In this document: in pieces, positions 56,627-63,927 of the stretch | Layout: every line of letters starts with the position of its first letter | Position numbering within the stretch: position 1 is the stretch's first letter | NCBI GenBank assembly: GCA_023394875.1 | Contig: JAEXAB010000001.1 | Span: 248,001-312,000, forward strand | Origin: Bacillota bacterium | GTDB lineage: Bacteria > Bacillota > Clostridia > Christensenellales > DTU072 | Direction of reading: 5' to 3' | DNA: 64,000 nt | The notes under the pieces: generated by a model | Seen by the model: the letters and a program-made list of their open reading frames with translations, nothing else | Database searches by the model: none | Told to the model about the DNA's origin: nothing | Translations under genes and position numbers: made by a program

Positions 56627-57163
56627 ATGAACAAAAAAGTTCGGGATTTGATTATTATTCTTATTATTTGCGCCCTTATTATGGGTACGGCTTTTTATGT
56701 CAGCCGTAACTATCTTATTGTTTATCCTATTGACGGTCAGTCTATGGAAACAACCATTCACGACAAAGAATACGTACTTTTGTTTAAGAGCAAAAAAGTA
56801 AAATATGAAGATATAATAGTCTTTTACAGCGAACAGGAAGCTATCTATCTAGTAAAAAGGGTTATCGGACTACCCGGCGATAAAATGGAGATTAAATTTT
56901 CCGCAGAAGACAATTGTTATTACGTTTACCGTAACGGTAGTAAGTTGATGGAAGACTATATCAAAGAGCCGATGGTTAGGAATTATCACGAAATGAGTAT
57001 AACGGTACCCGAAGGGAAATTATTCTTTTTAGGCGACAACCGCAATAACTCTTATGACAGTCATTATGGCTTACTTGCCGATATTTCCAAAATAGAGGGC
57101 ATCGCATTTATGAAGTACACCAACTGGAAAGACATCCACTTCCTAAACGTTACAAACATTTAA
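56627..57163 (+). CDS. lepB: Signal peptidase I
   Basis: LepB cuts signal peptides from exported proteins at the outer face of the membrane. The 178-residue protein has one N-terminal helix (about 8-26), then DGQSMETTI with nucleophile Ser39, LVKRVIGLPGDK with general base Lys77, and FLGDNRNNSYDSHYG, all family boxes. The size is typical of Gram-positive enzymes. It is the second gene after the promoter at 54936. It is type I, so it does not process the lipoproteins of this window, which need a type II peptidase not seen here. Confidence 0.94.
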   Translation: MNKKVRDLIIILIICALIMGTAFYVSRNYLIVYPIDGQSMETTIHDKEYVLLFKSKKVKYEDIIVFYSEQEAIYLVKRVIGLPGDKMEIKFSAEDNCYYVYRNGSKLMEDYIKEPMVRNYHEMSITVPEGKLFFLGDNRNNSYDSHYGLLADISKIEGIAFMKYTNWKDIHFLNVTNI

Positions 57164-57186
57164 TACTAATATTTTATTGACATTGT

Positions 57187-57215
57187 TTGACAAGAACGTT
57201 TTTTTACTATATTAT
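57187..57215 (+). promoter_or_regulatory. Promoter placed for a leaderless GtrA-like mRNA
   Basis: TTGACA (57187-57192), 17 bases and TATTAT (57210-57215). Six bases separate it from the ATG at 57222, the same geometry as at 49930-49967. Confidence 0.65.
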
Positions 57216-57221
57216 TTATCT

Positions 57222-57809
57222 ATGGATAATGAAGATATAGCTAAGAACTCGGAGAATATTGACGTTCAAAACGAAAATAATATACAAGAACAGTCTGCTC
57301 CCGAAGATTCCTACGCAAAGAAACTGGCAAAACAAACGATAAAAGAATTCCTAAAAAGCATGTTGGTGGGGATTTTTCCCGTACTGGTAGATTTAATATT
57401 CAGTTCCTTGGTTTTTTATCTTTTTTATGCGAAAAACGCAAATATTACCTTCTATCAACTTCTATTTGAAAAGAATTTGAACATACCGCAAAAAATAACC
57501 GCAGCAGGTACGGCGGTTGGCTACGGTGTTGCGGCGGTGCTGGCTTATTTACTGTCTATCTTCTTTGTGTTCGACAACAAGAAGCAAGGCAGAACTGTTA
57601 AGGGCATAATTTTGTTTATAGCAGTGGAAGTTTTTGCTTACGGCTTTAATATTTTACTTGGCTGGCTGTTTAATATGTTTATCCCCTCTTCCTTTGCATT
57701 CATTTTGAGAATTTGCGTCAGCTACGTCGTTGTCTTTTCTCTAAGGAAGTTCCTGATTTTCATGCCCGCCAAAAACAAATCAAAAGAAGAAACAAACAAG
57801 CCTCAGTAA
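57222..57809 (+). CDS. GtrA-like membrane protein
   Basis: The 195-residue protein has a polar, acidic N-terminus and then four hydrophobic helices ending in VSYVVVFSLRKFLIFM, typical of the GtrA/DPMS fold family, thought to help move lipid-linked sugars across the membrane. The loop FVFDNKK before the third helix also fits. I start it at the ATG at 57222; an in-frame upstream start at 57177 would include the promoter. There is no ribosome site, matching the leaderless layout. A GtrA partner glycosyltransferase is not adjacent. Confidence 0.8.
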   Translation: MDNEDIAKNSENIDVQNENNIQEQSAPEDSYAKKLAKQTIKEFLKSMLVGIFPVLVDLIFSSLVFYLFYAKNANITFYQLLFEKNLNIPQKITAAGTAVGYGVAAVLAYLLSIFFVFDNKKQGRTVKGIILFIAVEVFAYGFNILLGWLFNMFIPSSFAFILRICVSYVVVFSLRKFLIFMPAKNKSKEETNKPQ

Positions 57810-57820
57810 GAGGCTTTTTT
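57799..57820 (+). terminator. Terminator of the GtrA-like gene
   Basis: AAGCCTC (57799-57805) pairs with GAGGCTT (57811-57817) around AGTAA, followed by T bases. The stop codon of the gene lies in the loop. Confidence 0.75.
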
Positions 57821-57845
57821 CTTATATATGAGCAGTATATCGGTA

Positions 57846-57874
57846 TTTACTTTACCGCCGTTTTATAGTATAAT
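57846..57874 (+). promoter_or_regulatory. Promoter of the FGGY kinase gene
   Basis: TTTACT (57846-57851), 17 bases and TATAAT (57869-57874), 29 bases before the ATG at 57904, which has TTTGAGG upstream. Confidence 0.55.
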
Positions 57875-57903
57875 AATAAAAAACTATTTTCTTTGAGGTA
57901 AAA

Positions 57904-59499
57904 ATGACTGCGTATATATTGACCTATGACGTCGGCACAACCGGTATTAAGACTTGCCTTTTCCAATTAAAAGAAAAAATAAAGCTAATTAAGTCGGCAA
58001 CTAGCGGCTACAAGCTATATACCTTTGAGGACGGCGGCGCCGAACAAAATCCCAACGAATGGTGGGAGGCTATGTGCAAGACTACCAAACATATTTTTAG
58101 CGAATGCGACATAAAACCCGATATGATAAGCGGTATTTCCTTCTGTTCCCAAATGCAGAGCGTAGTTTTGGTCGACAAAGACGGTAACGCAGTCAGAAAC
58201 TCTATGAGCTATATGGACCAACGCTCCAAAGAGGAAATAAAGAAAGGTATGGCGCACGGCATTCAGATAGCCAACGCAAATATCTTTAAGTTGATTAAAT
58301 CCCTTTATATAACAGGCGCTGTTTCTGCAAGCGTAAAAGACCCGGTTTGGAAATATAAATGGATAGAAGCTCACGAAAAAGAGAATTTCGATAAGGCATA
58401 TAAGTGGTTGGACGTAAAAGAATACTTAATTGCCAGAGCTACAGGAGAATTTGTTATGACCGAAGATTCGGCTTGGGCAACCCTTACTTGCAGTATCCGC
58501 GGCGAAAAAGTCAAATGGAGCGACAGCATGATAAAGATGTTCGGCATCAAAAAAGAACATCTTGCCAAAATAGTAAAATCCACCGATAAAGTTGGCGTAA
58601 TTTCTGCCAAAGCGGCGGCTGAACTTGGCTTAAAAGAAGGCACCGCAGTGTTTGGCGGCGGTGGAGACGCCTCATTAATTGGTGTAGGAGCCGGAGCCAC
58701 TAACGTAGGAGATACTCACATATATTCGGGCACTTCGGGTTGGGTAGGCACGGTAACTAATAAGTCAATAGTAGACGTTGCCACAATGATTGCCGCAATT
58801 GTTGGCGCGCAATCGGGCAAATACCTCTTCTTTGCGGAGATGGAAACTTCGGGAAAATGCCTAGAATGGGTAAAAAATCATCTAGCGTTGGACGAAATCG
58901 ATATTTATCTTGACAAACACGACGTTACCGAAAATATAGAATCCCAGTATACCAGTCTTTACGACTATATGATGGACACCATAAAAGATATAACACCGGG
59001 TTGCAAGGGCGTTATTTTCACTCCGTGGCTACACGGCAACCGTTGTCCGTTTGAGGACCCCTTAGCCAAAGGTATGTTCTTTAACTTTAGTTTGGAAACA
59101 GGTAAAAGGTATCTTATCCGCGCCGTTTTGGAAGGAATCTGCTACCACAAGCGTTGGATGCTGGAAAGTCAGGAAAGAAAAGTAAAAACTTCCGACCCCA
59201 TAAGATTTGTAGGCGGCGGGGCTATTTCTCCCATAACCTGCCAAATTCTTGCCGATATTTTAGGCCGCACTATAGAAACAGTACAAAGTCCGCAAAACGT
59301 TGGCGCGGTGGGAGCTGCCGCAGTGGTTGGCGTAGGGCTTGGAATTATACCATCTCTTAATAAAGTAAAAGACTTCGTCCCCGTTGAAAAAGTCTTCACG
59401 CCCGACTTAACCAAAAAAACAATCTACGATAAGAACTTCGAAGTTTTCAAAAACTTATATAAATCCAACAAACAAAATTTCAAAATGCTCAATAAATAA
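57904..59499 (+). CDS. FGGY-family carbohydrate kinase (xylulokinase-like)
   Basis: This 531-residue kinase phosphorylates a sugar or polyol using ATP. TYDVGTTGIKTCLF opens the actin-like fold, FCSQMQSVV and MDQRS form substrate-loop positions, the catalytic Asp lies in FGGGGDASLIGVGAG, and FTPWLHGNRCP and VGGGAISPITCQILAD are the C-terminal FGGY signatures. It is closest in style to xylulokinases but the substrate cannot be fixed. No sugar isomerase or transporter is adjacent, so it stands alone between its promoter and terminator. Confidence 0.88.
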   Translation: MTAYILTYDVGTTGIKTCLFQLKEKIKLIKSATSGYKLYTFEDGGAEQNPNEWWEAMCKTTKHIFSECDIKPDMISGISFCSQMQSVVLVDKDGNAVRNSMSYMDQRSKEEIKKGMAHGIQIANANIFKLIKSLYITGAVSASVKDPVWKYKWIEAHEKENFDKAYKWLDVKEYLIARATGEFVMTEDSAWATLTCSIRGEKVKWSDSMIKMFGIKKEHLAKIVKSTDKVGVISAKAAAELGLKEGTAVFGGGGDASLIGVGAGATNVGDTHIYSGTSGWVGTVTNKSIVDVATMIAAIVGAQSGKYLFFAEMETSGKCLEWVKNHLALDEIDIYLDKHDVTENIESQYTSLYDYMMDTIKDITPGCKGVIFTPWLHGNRCPFEDPLAKGMFFNFSLETGKRYLIRAVLEGICYHKRWMLESQERKVKTSDPIRFVGGGAISPITCQILADILGRTIETVQSPQNVGAVGAAAVVGVGLGIIPSLNKVKDFVPVEKVFTPDLTKKTIYDKNFEVFKNLYKSNKQNFKMLNK

Positions 59500-59514
59500 A
59501 TTACAATATGTATC

Positions 59515-59548
59515 AAAAAAGCAAAACCTAAACAGGTTTTGCTTTTTT
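59515..59548. terminator. Bidirectional terminator
   Basis: A perfect 15-base stem (59515-59529 with 59534-59548, loop AAAC) has A- and T-runs at its ends, so it can terminate the FGGY kinase gene and the small minus-strand gene that ends inside it. Confidence 0.85.
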
Positions 59549-59662
59549 ATTGCTTTGTTTTGATTTGCCTTGAAGTTCGGTTGTCTCAGAGCTCTTTCCA
59601 TAACTCTTTTCGGAGTTCATACCGTCTCCCGGCTTGTATCTTCTCATTCCTTGTTTTGTCAT
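59528..59662 (-). CDS. Small 44-residue hydrophilic protein, function unknown
   Basis: Reading the minus strand from ATG 59662 gives 44 residues: MTKQGMRRYKPGDGMN, then a Ser/Glu/Lys-rich tail ending in KKAKPV. GGAGG lies nine bases upstream, and TATAAT is just before that. The stop lies inside the terminator at 59515-59548, which fits a complete gene with its own end. The protein is basic with no hydrophobic segment, so it should be soluble. No family is recognised; small basic proteins of this sort occur near spore or envelope genes, but that is not shown here. Confidence 0.6.
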   Translation of the reverse strand: MTKQGMRRYKPGDGMNSEKSYGKSSETTELQGKSKQSNKKAKPV

Positions 59663-59759
59663 TGTTCATTACCTCCGTAATTATAGTATGGCAGAATCAA
59701 GCTTGATTATTAGTTTTTTATTTTACAAAATAAGGTACTTCAAAACAAAGTTTTTATCT

Positions 59760-60080
59760 TTAGTCTATATTGTCAAAGCCGTTTTGGAAGGGGCCGAAGT
59801 GTTTTCCGCAGGGCCTGCAGAAGCATTCGTAGCATACCTTAAAGTTAGGGCAGCAGGGCTTTTCGCAGCAGCAAGGTTTCGGACAGCACGGCTTCGGGCA
59901 GCAAGGTTTAGGTAAACACGGCTTCGGACAGCAGCAAAGAAAATTGCAAAGACAGCAAACGGGGAAGCAGCAGCAAGGTTTGCAAATAGGTTTTTGGGGT
60001 TTGCAACAAGGCTCACAGCAAGGCTCGCAGCAGCAATTATTAAAATTATTACAATGATTCCAGTTATTCCAGTTATTCAT
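59760..60080 (-). CDS. Cysteine- and proline-rich repeat protein
   Basis: The 106-residue protein holds 32 cysteines (30%), mostly in C-C-x-P/C-P-K-P-C-C units from residue 16 to 90. The N-terminus is Asn- and Trp-rich (MNNWNNWNHCNN) and the C-terminal tail is FGPFQNGFDNID. There is no signal peptide, so it is not a secreted toxin in the usual sense. It has AAAGGAGAG seven bases before the ATG and its own promoter. The repetition is visible also in DNA as G-C-rich imperfect tandem repeats. It could be a metal-binding or a spore/envelope structural protein; there is no direct evidence for either. The frame on the other strand is an artefact of the same repeats. Confidence 0.7.
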   Translation of the reverse strand: MNNWNNWNHCNNFNNCCCEPCCEPCCKPQKPICKPCCCFPVCCLCNFLCCCPKPCLPKPCCPKPCCPKPCCCEKPCCPNFKVCYECFCRPCGKHFGPFQNGFDNID

Positions 60081-60135
60081 AAAACTCTCCTTTTCTCTTT
60101 ATATTTATAAAGATTTCTAATTTATGTAAGTTGCT

Positions 60136-60163
60136 AATTTAGGAAAGTTTTTTTTACTGTCAA
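60136..60163 (-). promoter_or_regulatory. Promoter of the cysteine-rich gene
   Basis: On the minus strand, a perfect TTGACA (60158-60163), 16 bases and TAAATT (60136-60141). The -10 box is weak and the spacer is one short. The leader would be about 50 bases. Confidence 0.45.
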
Positions 60164-60206
60164 TTCATACTATGTATCCAATAAAAAAAATGCTACTGGA
60201 TAAAAA

Positions 60207-60230
60207 AAGAACCGCCGTTTGGCGGTTCTT
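60207..60230 (-). terminator. Terminator of the metallophosphoesterase gene
   Basis: AAGAACCGCC (60207-60216) pairs exactly with 60221-60230 around GTTT. Read on the minus strand, T bases follow. It lies 18 bases after the metallophosphoesterase stop. Confidence 0.85.
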
Positions 60231-60247
60231 AATTTAATAATTTCGTT

Positions 60248-61444
60248 TTATGCCAATCTTTCTTGGGCAATATCTATACTGCCGTCGTTGGCTATGGTAA
60301 TAATCGTTCCACCTCTCTGAGCGGTTTGTTTATAAATACCTGCGTAAGCAAGGTAGTCTATACTCATACCGTAAGTTAGTCTTACGCCCTTGTAGTTTAG
60401 TGAGAAGTTATTTAAGTGGTCGTGTCCGCAGAATACACCAACGGTGTTGCCAAGTTCTATTATGGTTTCGAACATATTATCTTCTCCGATACCGCTGTAG
60501 ATTACTTTGCCCGACTCTCCTGCTACGCCGAATTCCAACGTTACGTTTTCGGTAGCGCCCTTTTCGGTATATTCTTCCCAAGCATTCTTATATTCTACCA
60601 AAGGAATATGGAAGTACATAGTAGAAGTTATTTTTCCGCCGCCGTTAGCTTGGTTTATGCTATCCATTCTCTTAACTTCACTCTCATACCAATCTATTTG
60701 GTTTTGGTGTAAATTGTCATACTTCCAAGCAATGCCGAAATAATCCCCGTCTATGTAAGAATGACTGTCAAAGGTATACAAGGAGTGAGTAATAATGCCA
60801 GCGGTGTTCTTTACGTTAATAACCGAATTTCCGAAGCCGTCTACTTCTTCTTTTCCTTCCTCATAAAGACAATACTTTAGGTCATCTTGAGAGTAAAAGT
60901 CGCTTATTTGCTCTCTGTTGTACATACTGTACGCTTCGGTGTCGTGGTTGCCAAAGCAAATTGTCCAGTAAACTTCGCATTTTTCCATAAGCGCGGCAAA
61001 AAGCTTGGCTTCTCTTAGATTGTTAAAAGTCCCTGCCTGGAAAGGTACCGGGTATGCAATATCTCCGGTAACGATAACAAGGTCGGGTTTGGTTCTCTTT
61101 ATAAGATTATAGACAGCGTCGAGCGCCCAGGAGTCCTTTTGTAAGCTAAAAGCGCCTGCGCCGAGATGAACGTCAGTTAGTTGCAAAACCTTAAATTCTT
61201 CATCGGTGGTAAACGTCCAATAGCCCGTTTCGGCGTCTTTTTCGGGAGTAAGTGTGCTTCCTACGGTATCATAGGCGTTAACTTTCTTGAAGTTACCCTG
61301 TGTGCCGACGTAGCCAGTTAGGGCGACTACACCGATAAACAGAGCCAGCACTCCGAAAACAATACCGGTTATTATCAGGTTCTTTATATGAACTCTCTTT
61401 TTTTGTTCGGGAGTTCTGTCCTTCCATTTTATTTTCTTACTCAT
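60248..61444 (-). CDS. Membrane-anchored calcineurin-like metallophosphoesterase
   Basis: The 398-residue protein has a positively charged N-terminus and one membrane helix (about 25-47), with the enzyme domain predicted outside. Metal ligands appear in order: LTDVHLGAG (Asp, His), VTGDIAY (Asp), CFGNHDTE (Asn, His), MYFHIPLVEY (His) and FCGHDHLNN (His, His). This is a complete dinuclear phosphoesterase site. The substrate is unknown; related proteins act on nucleotides, cyclic dinucleotides or phospholipid products. It starts 21 bases after the CDF gene with GGAGAGG upstream, in one operon. Confidence 0.88.
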   Translation of the reverse strand: MSKKIKWKDRTPEQKKRVHIKNLIITGIVFGVLALFIGVVALTGYVGTQGNFKKVNAYDTVGSTLTPEKDAETGYWTFTTDEEFKVLQLTDVHLGAGAFSLQKDSWALDAVYNLIKRTKPDLVIVTGDIAYPVPFQAGTFNNLREAKLFAALMEKCEVYWTICFGNHDTEAYSMYNREQISDFYSQDDLKYCLYEEGKEEVDGFGNSVINVKNTAGIITHSLYTFDSHSYIDGDYFGIAWKYDNLHQNQIDWYESEVKRMDSINQANGGGKITSTMYFHIPLVEYKNAWEEYTEKGATENVTLEFGVAGESGKVIYSGIGEDNMFETIIELGNTVGVFCGHDHLNNFSLNYKGVRLTYGMSIDYLAYAGIYKQTAQRGGTIITIANDGSIDIAQERLA

Positions 61445-61465
61445 ATGCCTCTCCTTTAAGTAAAA

Positions 61466-62086
61466 TTATCTTATTAGTTTTATAGCCGAATTTTTCAGCG
61501 TTTTAATCCCGTAAACTATGACCGACACCCCAATGGAAATACCTATAACGGCGTCAACGGGGAATCTGGTATATATAGAACAAATGTAGCCTATTAACGC
61601 AACAAAGGTTATTCCCGTGTCCATCAAACAATCCACGCTCTGGCATTTTAGAATTTCCGATTTCATTTTTTTGTAAGAAAAACGGAAACCCAGAAATAAC
61701 AAAAACTTAAATACCATTGTGCCTGCTAATATTCCAAAGTACAACCAGCTAAAGAAAATCGGGCGTCTGAAAAACAGTCTTTCCGTAGAAAAATAAGTAA
61801 AAATAACACCTACTGCCAACAGTATTTCGGCTATTAATAATGTGGTAAAATGTTCCACTTTGCCAAAACCCTGAGGGTAATTCTCCGTCGGTTTTTTGTC
61901 GGCAAAACTTATTCCTACGGCGCTCCCGCCACAGCTTAGCACGTCTCCAAAACTGTTAATTCCGTCCGATAATATGCCCACAGAATTGGCGGAAAGTCCT
62001 ATAAACAGTTTGGCAAACCCCAAAAAGAAATTTACAACGGACGCAATAATTGCGGTAGCTATTCCTATAGTCTTTTCTTTCTTCAT
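61466..62086 (-). CDS. Cation diffusion facilitator family exporter, without the cytoplasmic domain
   Basis: This 206-residue membrane protein is a CDF exporter consisting of the six-helix region only, lacking the usual C-terminal cytoplasmic domain. ILSDGINSFGDVLS lies in helix 2, with Asn44 and Asp48 at the two metal positions. CQSVDCLMDTG lies in helix 5, with Asp152 and Asp156 spaced D-x-x-x-D. An N/D-D/D site is the pattern described for manganese-type CDFs, whereas zinc types have His. Manganese export is therefore the favoured inference. KPTENYPQGFGKVE matches the usual loop. It is first in an operon with the metallophosphoesterase, behind a strong promoter. Confidence 0.82.
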   Translation of the reverse strand: MKKEKTIGIATAIIASVVNFFLGFAKLFIGLSANSVGILSDGINSFGDVLSCGGSAVGISFADKKPTENYPQGFGKVEHFTTLLIAEILLAVGVIFTYFSTERLFFRRPIFFSWLYFGILAGTMVFKFLLFLGFRFSYKKMKSEILKCQSVDCLMDTGITFVALIGYICSIYTRFPVDAVIGISIGVSVIVYGIKTLKNSAIKLIR

Positions 62087-62106
62087 TAGCTCCTTAATAT
62101 CTAAAA

Positions 62107-62135
62107 ATTATACTAAATTTTTATAAAAAAGTCAA
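62107..62135 (-). promoter_or_regulatory. Promoter of the CDF exporter operon
   Basis: On the minus strand, TTGACT (62130-62135), 17 bases and TATAAT (62107-62112), about 20 bases before the ATG at 62086 and followed by AAGGAG. Confidence 0.7.
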
Positions 62136-62180
62136 TATGCATTTTCCCTGCCGATATTGTTAAGTAATGGTTATTTGTTG

Positions 62181-62209
62181 TTGACATTTTTCGCGCATCT
62201 ATATAAAAT
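62181..62209 (+). promoter_or_regulatory. Promoter of the tungstate transport genes
   Basis: A perfect TTGACA (62181-62186), 17 bases and TAAAAT (62204-62209). Transcription should start near 62216, which leaves a leader of about 110 bases before tupA. Confidence 0.65.
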
Positions 62210-62229
62210 AGAAATAATATATTCTATTC

Positions 62230-62318
62230 GATTTTATTATTCTAAGGCAAAAAGTGCTATGAATGGTAAAACAATGGGTACGGAAGGAAACGACCGCGCC
62301 TCCCACGTTTGGAAAGGA
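62230..62318 (+). promoter_or_regulatory. Structured leader of tupA, candidate molybdenum/tungsten-cofactor-type riboswitch
   Basis: This leader lies between the promoter and tupA. TGGG (62275-62278) can pair with CCCA (62302-62305), and CGG (62281-62283) with CCG (62294-62296). The GGAAAC-like segment and GCCTCCC lie in the loops and recall the conserved 3' part of the Moco/Tuco RNA motif as I remember it. That RNA is known to sit upstream of molybdate and tungstate transport genes, so the context fits. The motif match is from memory and incomplete, so this is only a candidate. Confidence 0.4.
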
Positions 62319-62325
62319 GAGAAAA

Positions 62326-63240
62326 ATGAAAAAGAAAATTTTGGTTGTTTTAACCGCTGTAGTCCTTATTGTCTGCAGCATTGTCGGCTTTACCGCTTGC
62401 GCAAAAGACGACAAAACTATCCGTGTTTCCACTACCACTTCGGTAAAAGACTCCGGATTAATGGACTATCTTACCCCGTATTTTGAAAAAGAAACCGGCT
62501 ATAAGCTAAGCGTTGTATCGGCAGGAACGGGCGCTGCTATAAACGCCGCTAAATTCGGCAATGCCGACGTCATTTTGGTGCATAGCAAAGCTCAGGAAGA
62601 AGCCTTTGTCAACGAAGGTTACGGCAGAAAGGTAGGAGACAGAACGGCGGAAAGAGTGTCGTTTATGTACAATTATTTTGTATTGGTTGGGCCTTCTACC
62701 GACCCGGCAAACGCTGAAGACGCCGCTAACATTAAAGATGCTTTTGACAACATCGCTTCTACTCAATCCAAGTTTATTTCCCGCGGAGACAAGAGCGGAA
62801 CGCATACTAAGGAAGTTTCCCTTTGGGACAGCACCCTTAACATTACCGCCGATAACGCTCCTAATAATTCCTGGTACGTAAGCGCAGGCGCGGCTATGGG
62901 AGCATGCCTCACTATGGCAAACGAACAAAACGGTTATGTTCTTACCGACAAAGCTACTTATCTATCCTTCAAAAACAATACCGAAGGTGATAAATTACCT
63001 AACCTTACTATTCTTTATGAACAGGACAATTCCCTAAAGAATACCTACACAATAATAGCCGTAAATCCCGATGCTAACTTTGTTAACGTCGATGGCGACG
63101 CGTTGGCTGCCGGAAGCGTAAAAATCAACACGGCTGGAGCCGACGTATTCCTCAATTGGATGACCAGCGAACGTGGCAAGGAATTGATTGCTACCTACGG
63201 CACCACCGAGTTCGGCGCCCCTTTATTCACCTTAATGTAG
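62326..63240 (+). CDS. tupA: Tungstate ABC transporter substrate-binding lipoprotein
   Basis: TupA captures tungstate outside the cell for the TupBC transporter. The 304-residue protein has a lipobox FTAC (Cys25), then IRVSTTTSVKDSGLMDYL and AGTGAAINAAKFGNADVILVHSKAQEE, and SRGDKSGTHTKE, which are the TupA-type motifs that distinguish it from ModA. I chose the ATG at 62326 (AAAGGAGAG upstream) over an in-frame ATG at 62263 inside the structured leader. It starts the operon tupA-tupB-tupC, which probably supplies tungsten enzymes. Confidence 0.9.
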   Translation: MKKKILVVLTAVVLIVCSIVGFTACAKDDKTIRVSTTTSVKDSGLMDYLTPYFEKETGYKLSVVSAGTGAAINAAKFGNADVILVHSKAQEEAFVNEGYGRKVGDRTAERVSFMYNYFVLVGPSTDPANAEDAANIKDAFDNIASTQSKFISRGDKSGTHTKEVSLWDSTLNITADNAPNNSWYVSAGAAMGACLTMANEQNGYVLTDKATYLSFKNNTEGDKLPNLTILYEQDNSLKNTYTIIAVNPDANFVNVDGDALAAGSVKINTAGADVFLNWMTSERGKELIATYGTTEFGAPLFTLM

Positions 63241-63243
63241 CCA

Positions 63244-63927
63244 ATGTGGACATCGATTGGTAAAGCTTTTTCGCTTTTATTCAGCGGTGATCCATATTTG
63301 GGGAAAATTATTTCGACCACCCTTGAAATGGCTTTCGCGAGCTCCGTTATCTCATTGATAATCGGAGCTCCGATCGGTGTCCTTATCGGTATTTCCAAAT
63401 TCAAAGGTAAATCCATAGTAACCATCATTGAAAGGACGTTTATGGGACTACCGCCTGTTGCGGTAGGCATTCTTATTTACGTACTCTTTTCGGGTACCGG
63501 TCCTTTTGGCAAATTGGGGCTTATTTATTCGGTACCGTTAATGATAATTGCCCAAGTCGTGTTGATTGTACCTATAGTATCGGGCATGACGGACACTTAC
63601 ATAAGCGCGGGAGCCGATAATCTCAGAGAAACCGCAAAGGGACTAAATCTCAACAAAGGAAAAACCTTTTTCCTTGCCGTCAGCGAAAGCAAATTTCAGC
63701 TTATCGCTACTTACTTGTTTGCTTTTTCCAGGGCTATCGCCGAAGTGGGAGCGGTGCAAATTGTAGGCGGTAATATTTTGTATAAAACAAGAGTAATGAC
63801 CACCACAATCGCTCTTAACTACAATACGGGGCAGTTTGATTACGCCATAGCTTTGGGGGTGCTGTTATTGTTGATTTCCTTGATAGTAAACTGCGCCGCT
63901 ACAATTATTCAAAAGAAACTAAAATGA
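63244..63927 (+). CDS. tupB: Tungstate ABC transporter permease
   Basis: TupB is the membrane channel of the transporter. The 227-residue protein has about five or six hydrophobic helices and the coupling motif RAIAEVGAVQIVGGNI, typical of the TupB permease family. It begins three bases after tupA with no clear ribosome site, so it probably depends on coupled translation, and its end overlaps tupC as ATGA. Length is normal. Confidence 0.92.
   Translation: MWTSIGKAFSLLFSGDPYLGKIISTTLEMAFASSVISLIIGAPIGVLIGISKFKGKSIVTIIERTFMGLPPVAVGILIYVLFSGTGPFGKLGLIYSVPLMIIAQVVLIVPIVSGMTDTYISAGADNLRETAKGLNLNKGKTFFLAVSESKFQLIATYLFAFSRAIAEVGAVQIVGGNILYKTRVMTTTIALNYNTGQFDYAIALGVLLLLISLIVNCAATIIQKKLK

Noticed and set aside
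59634..59915. Plus-strand open frame of 93 codons opposite the cysteine-rich gene
   Set aside because: It lies across the promoter region and repeats of the minus-strand gene. Its Ala/Arg-rich repeats are a by-product of the cysteine/proline repeats, and it lacks a ribosome site.
59760..60080. CRISPR array in the repetitive stretch
   Set aside because: Repeats are short, imperfect, in coding phase and without spacers of constant length; they code for cysteine-proline units.
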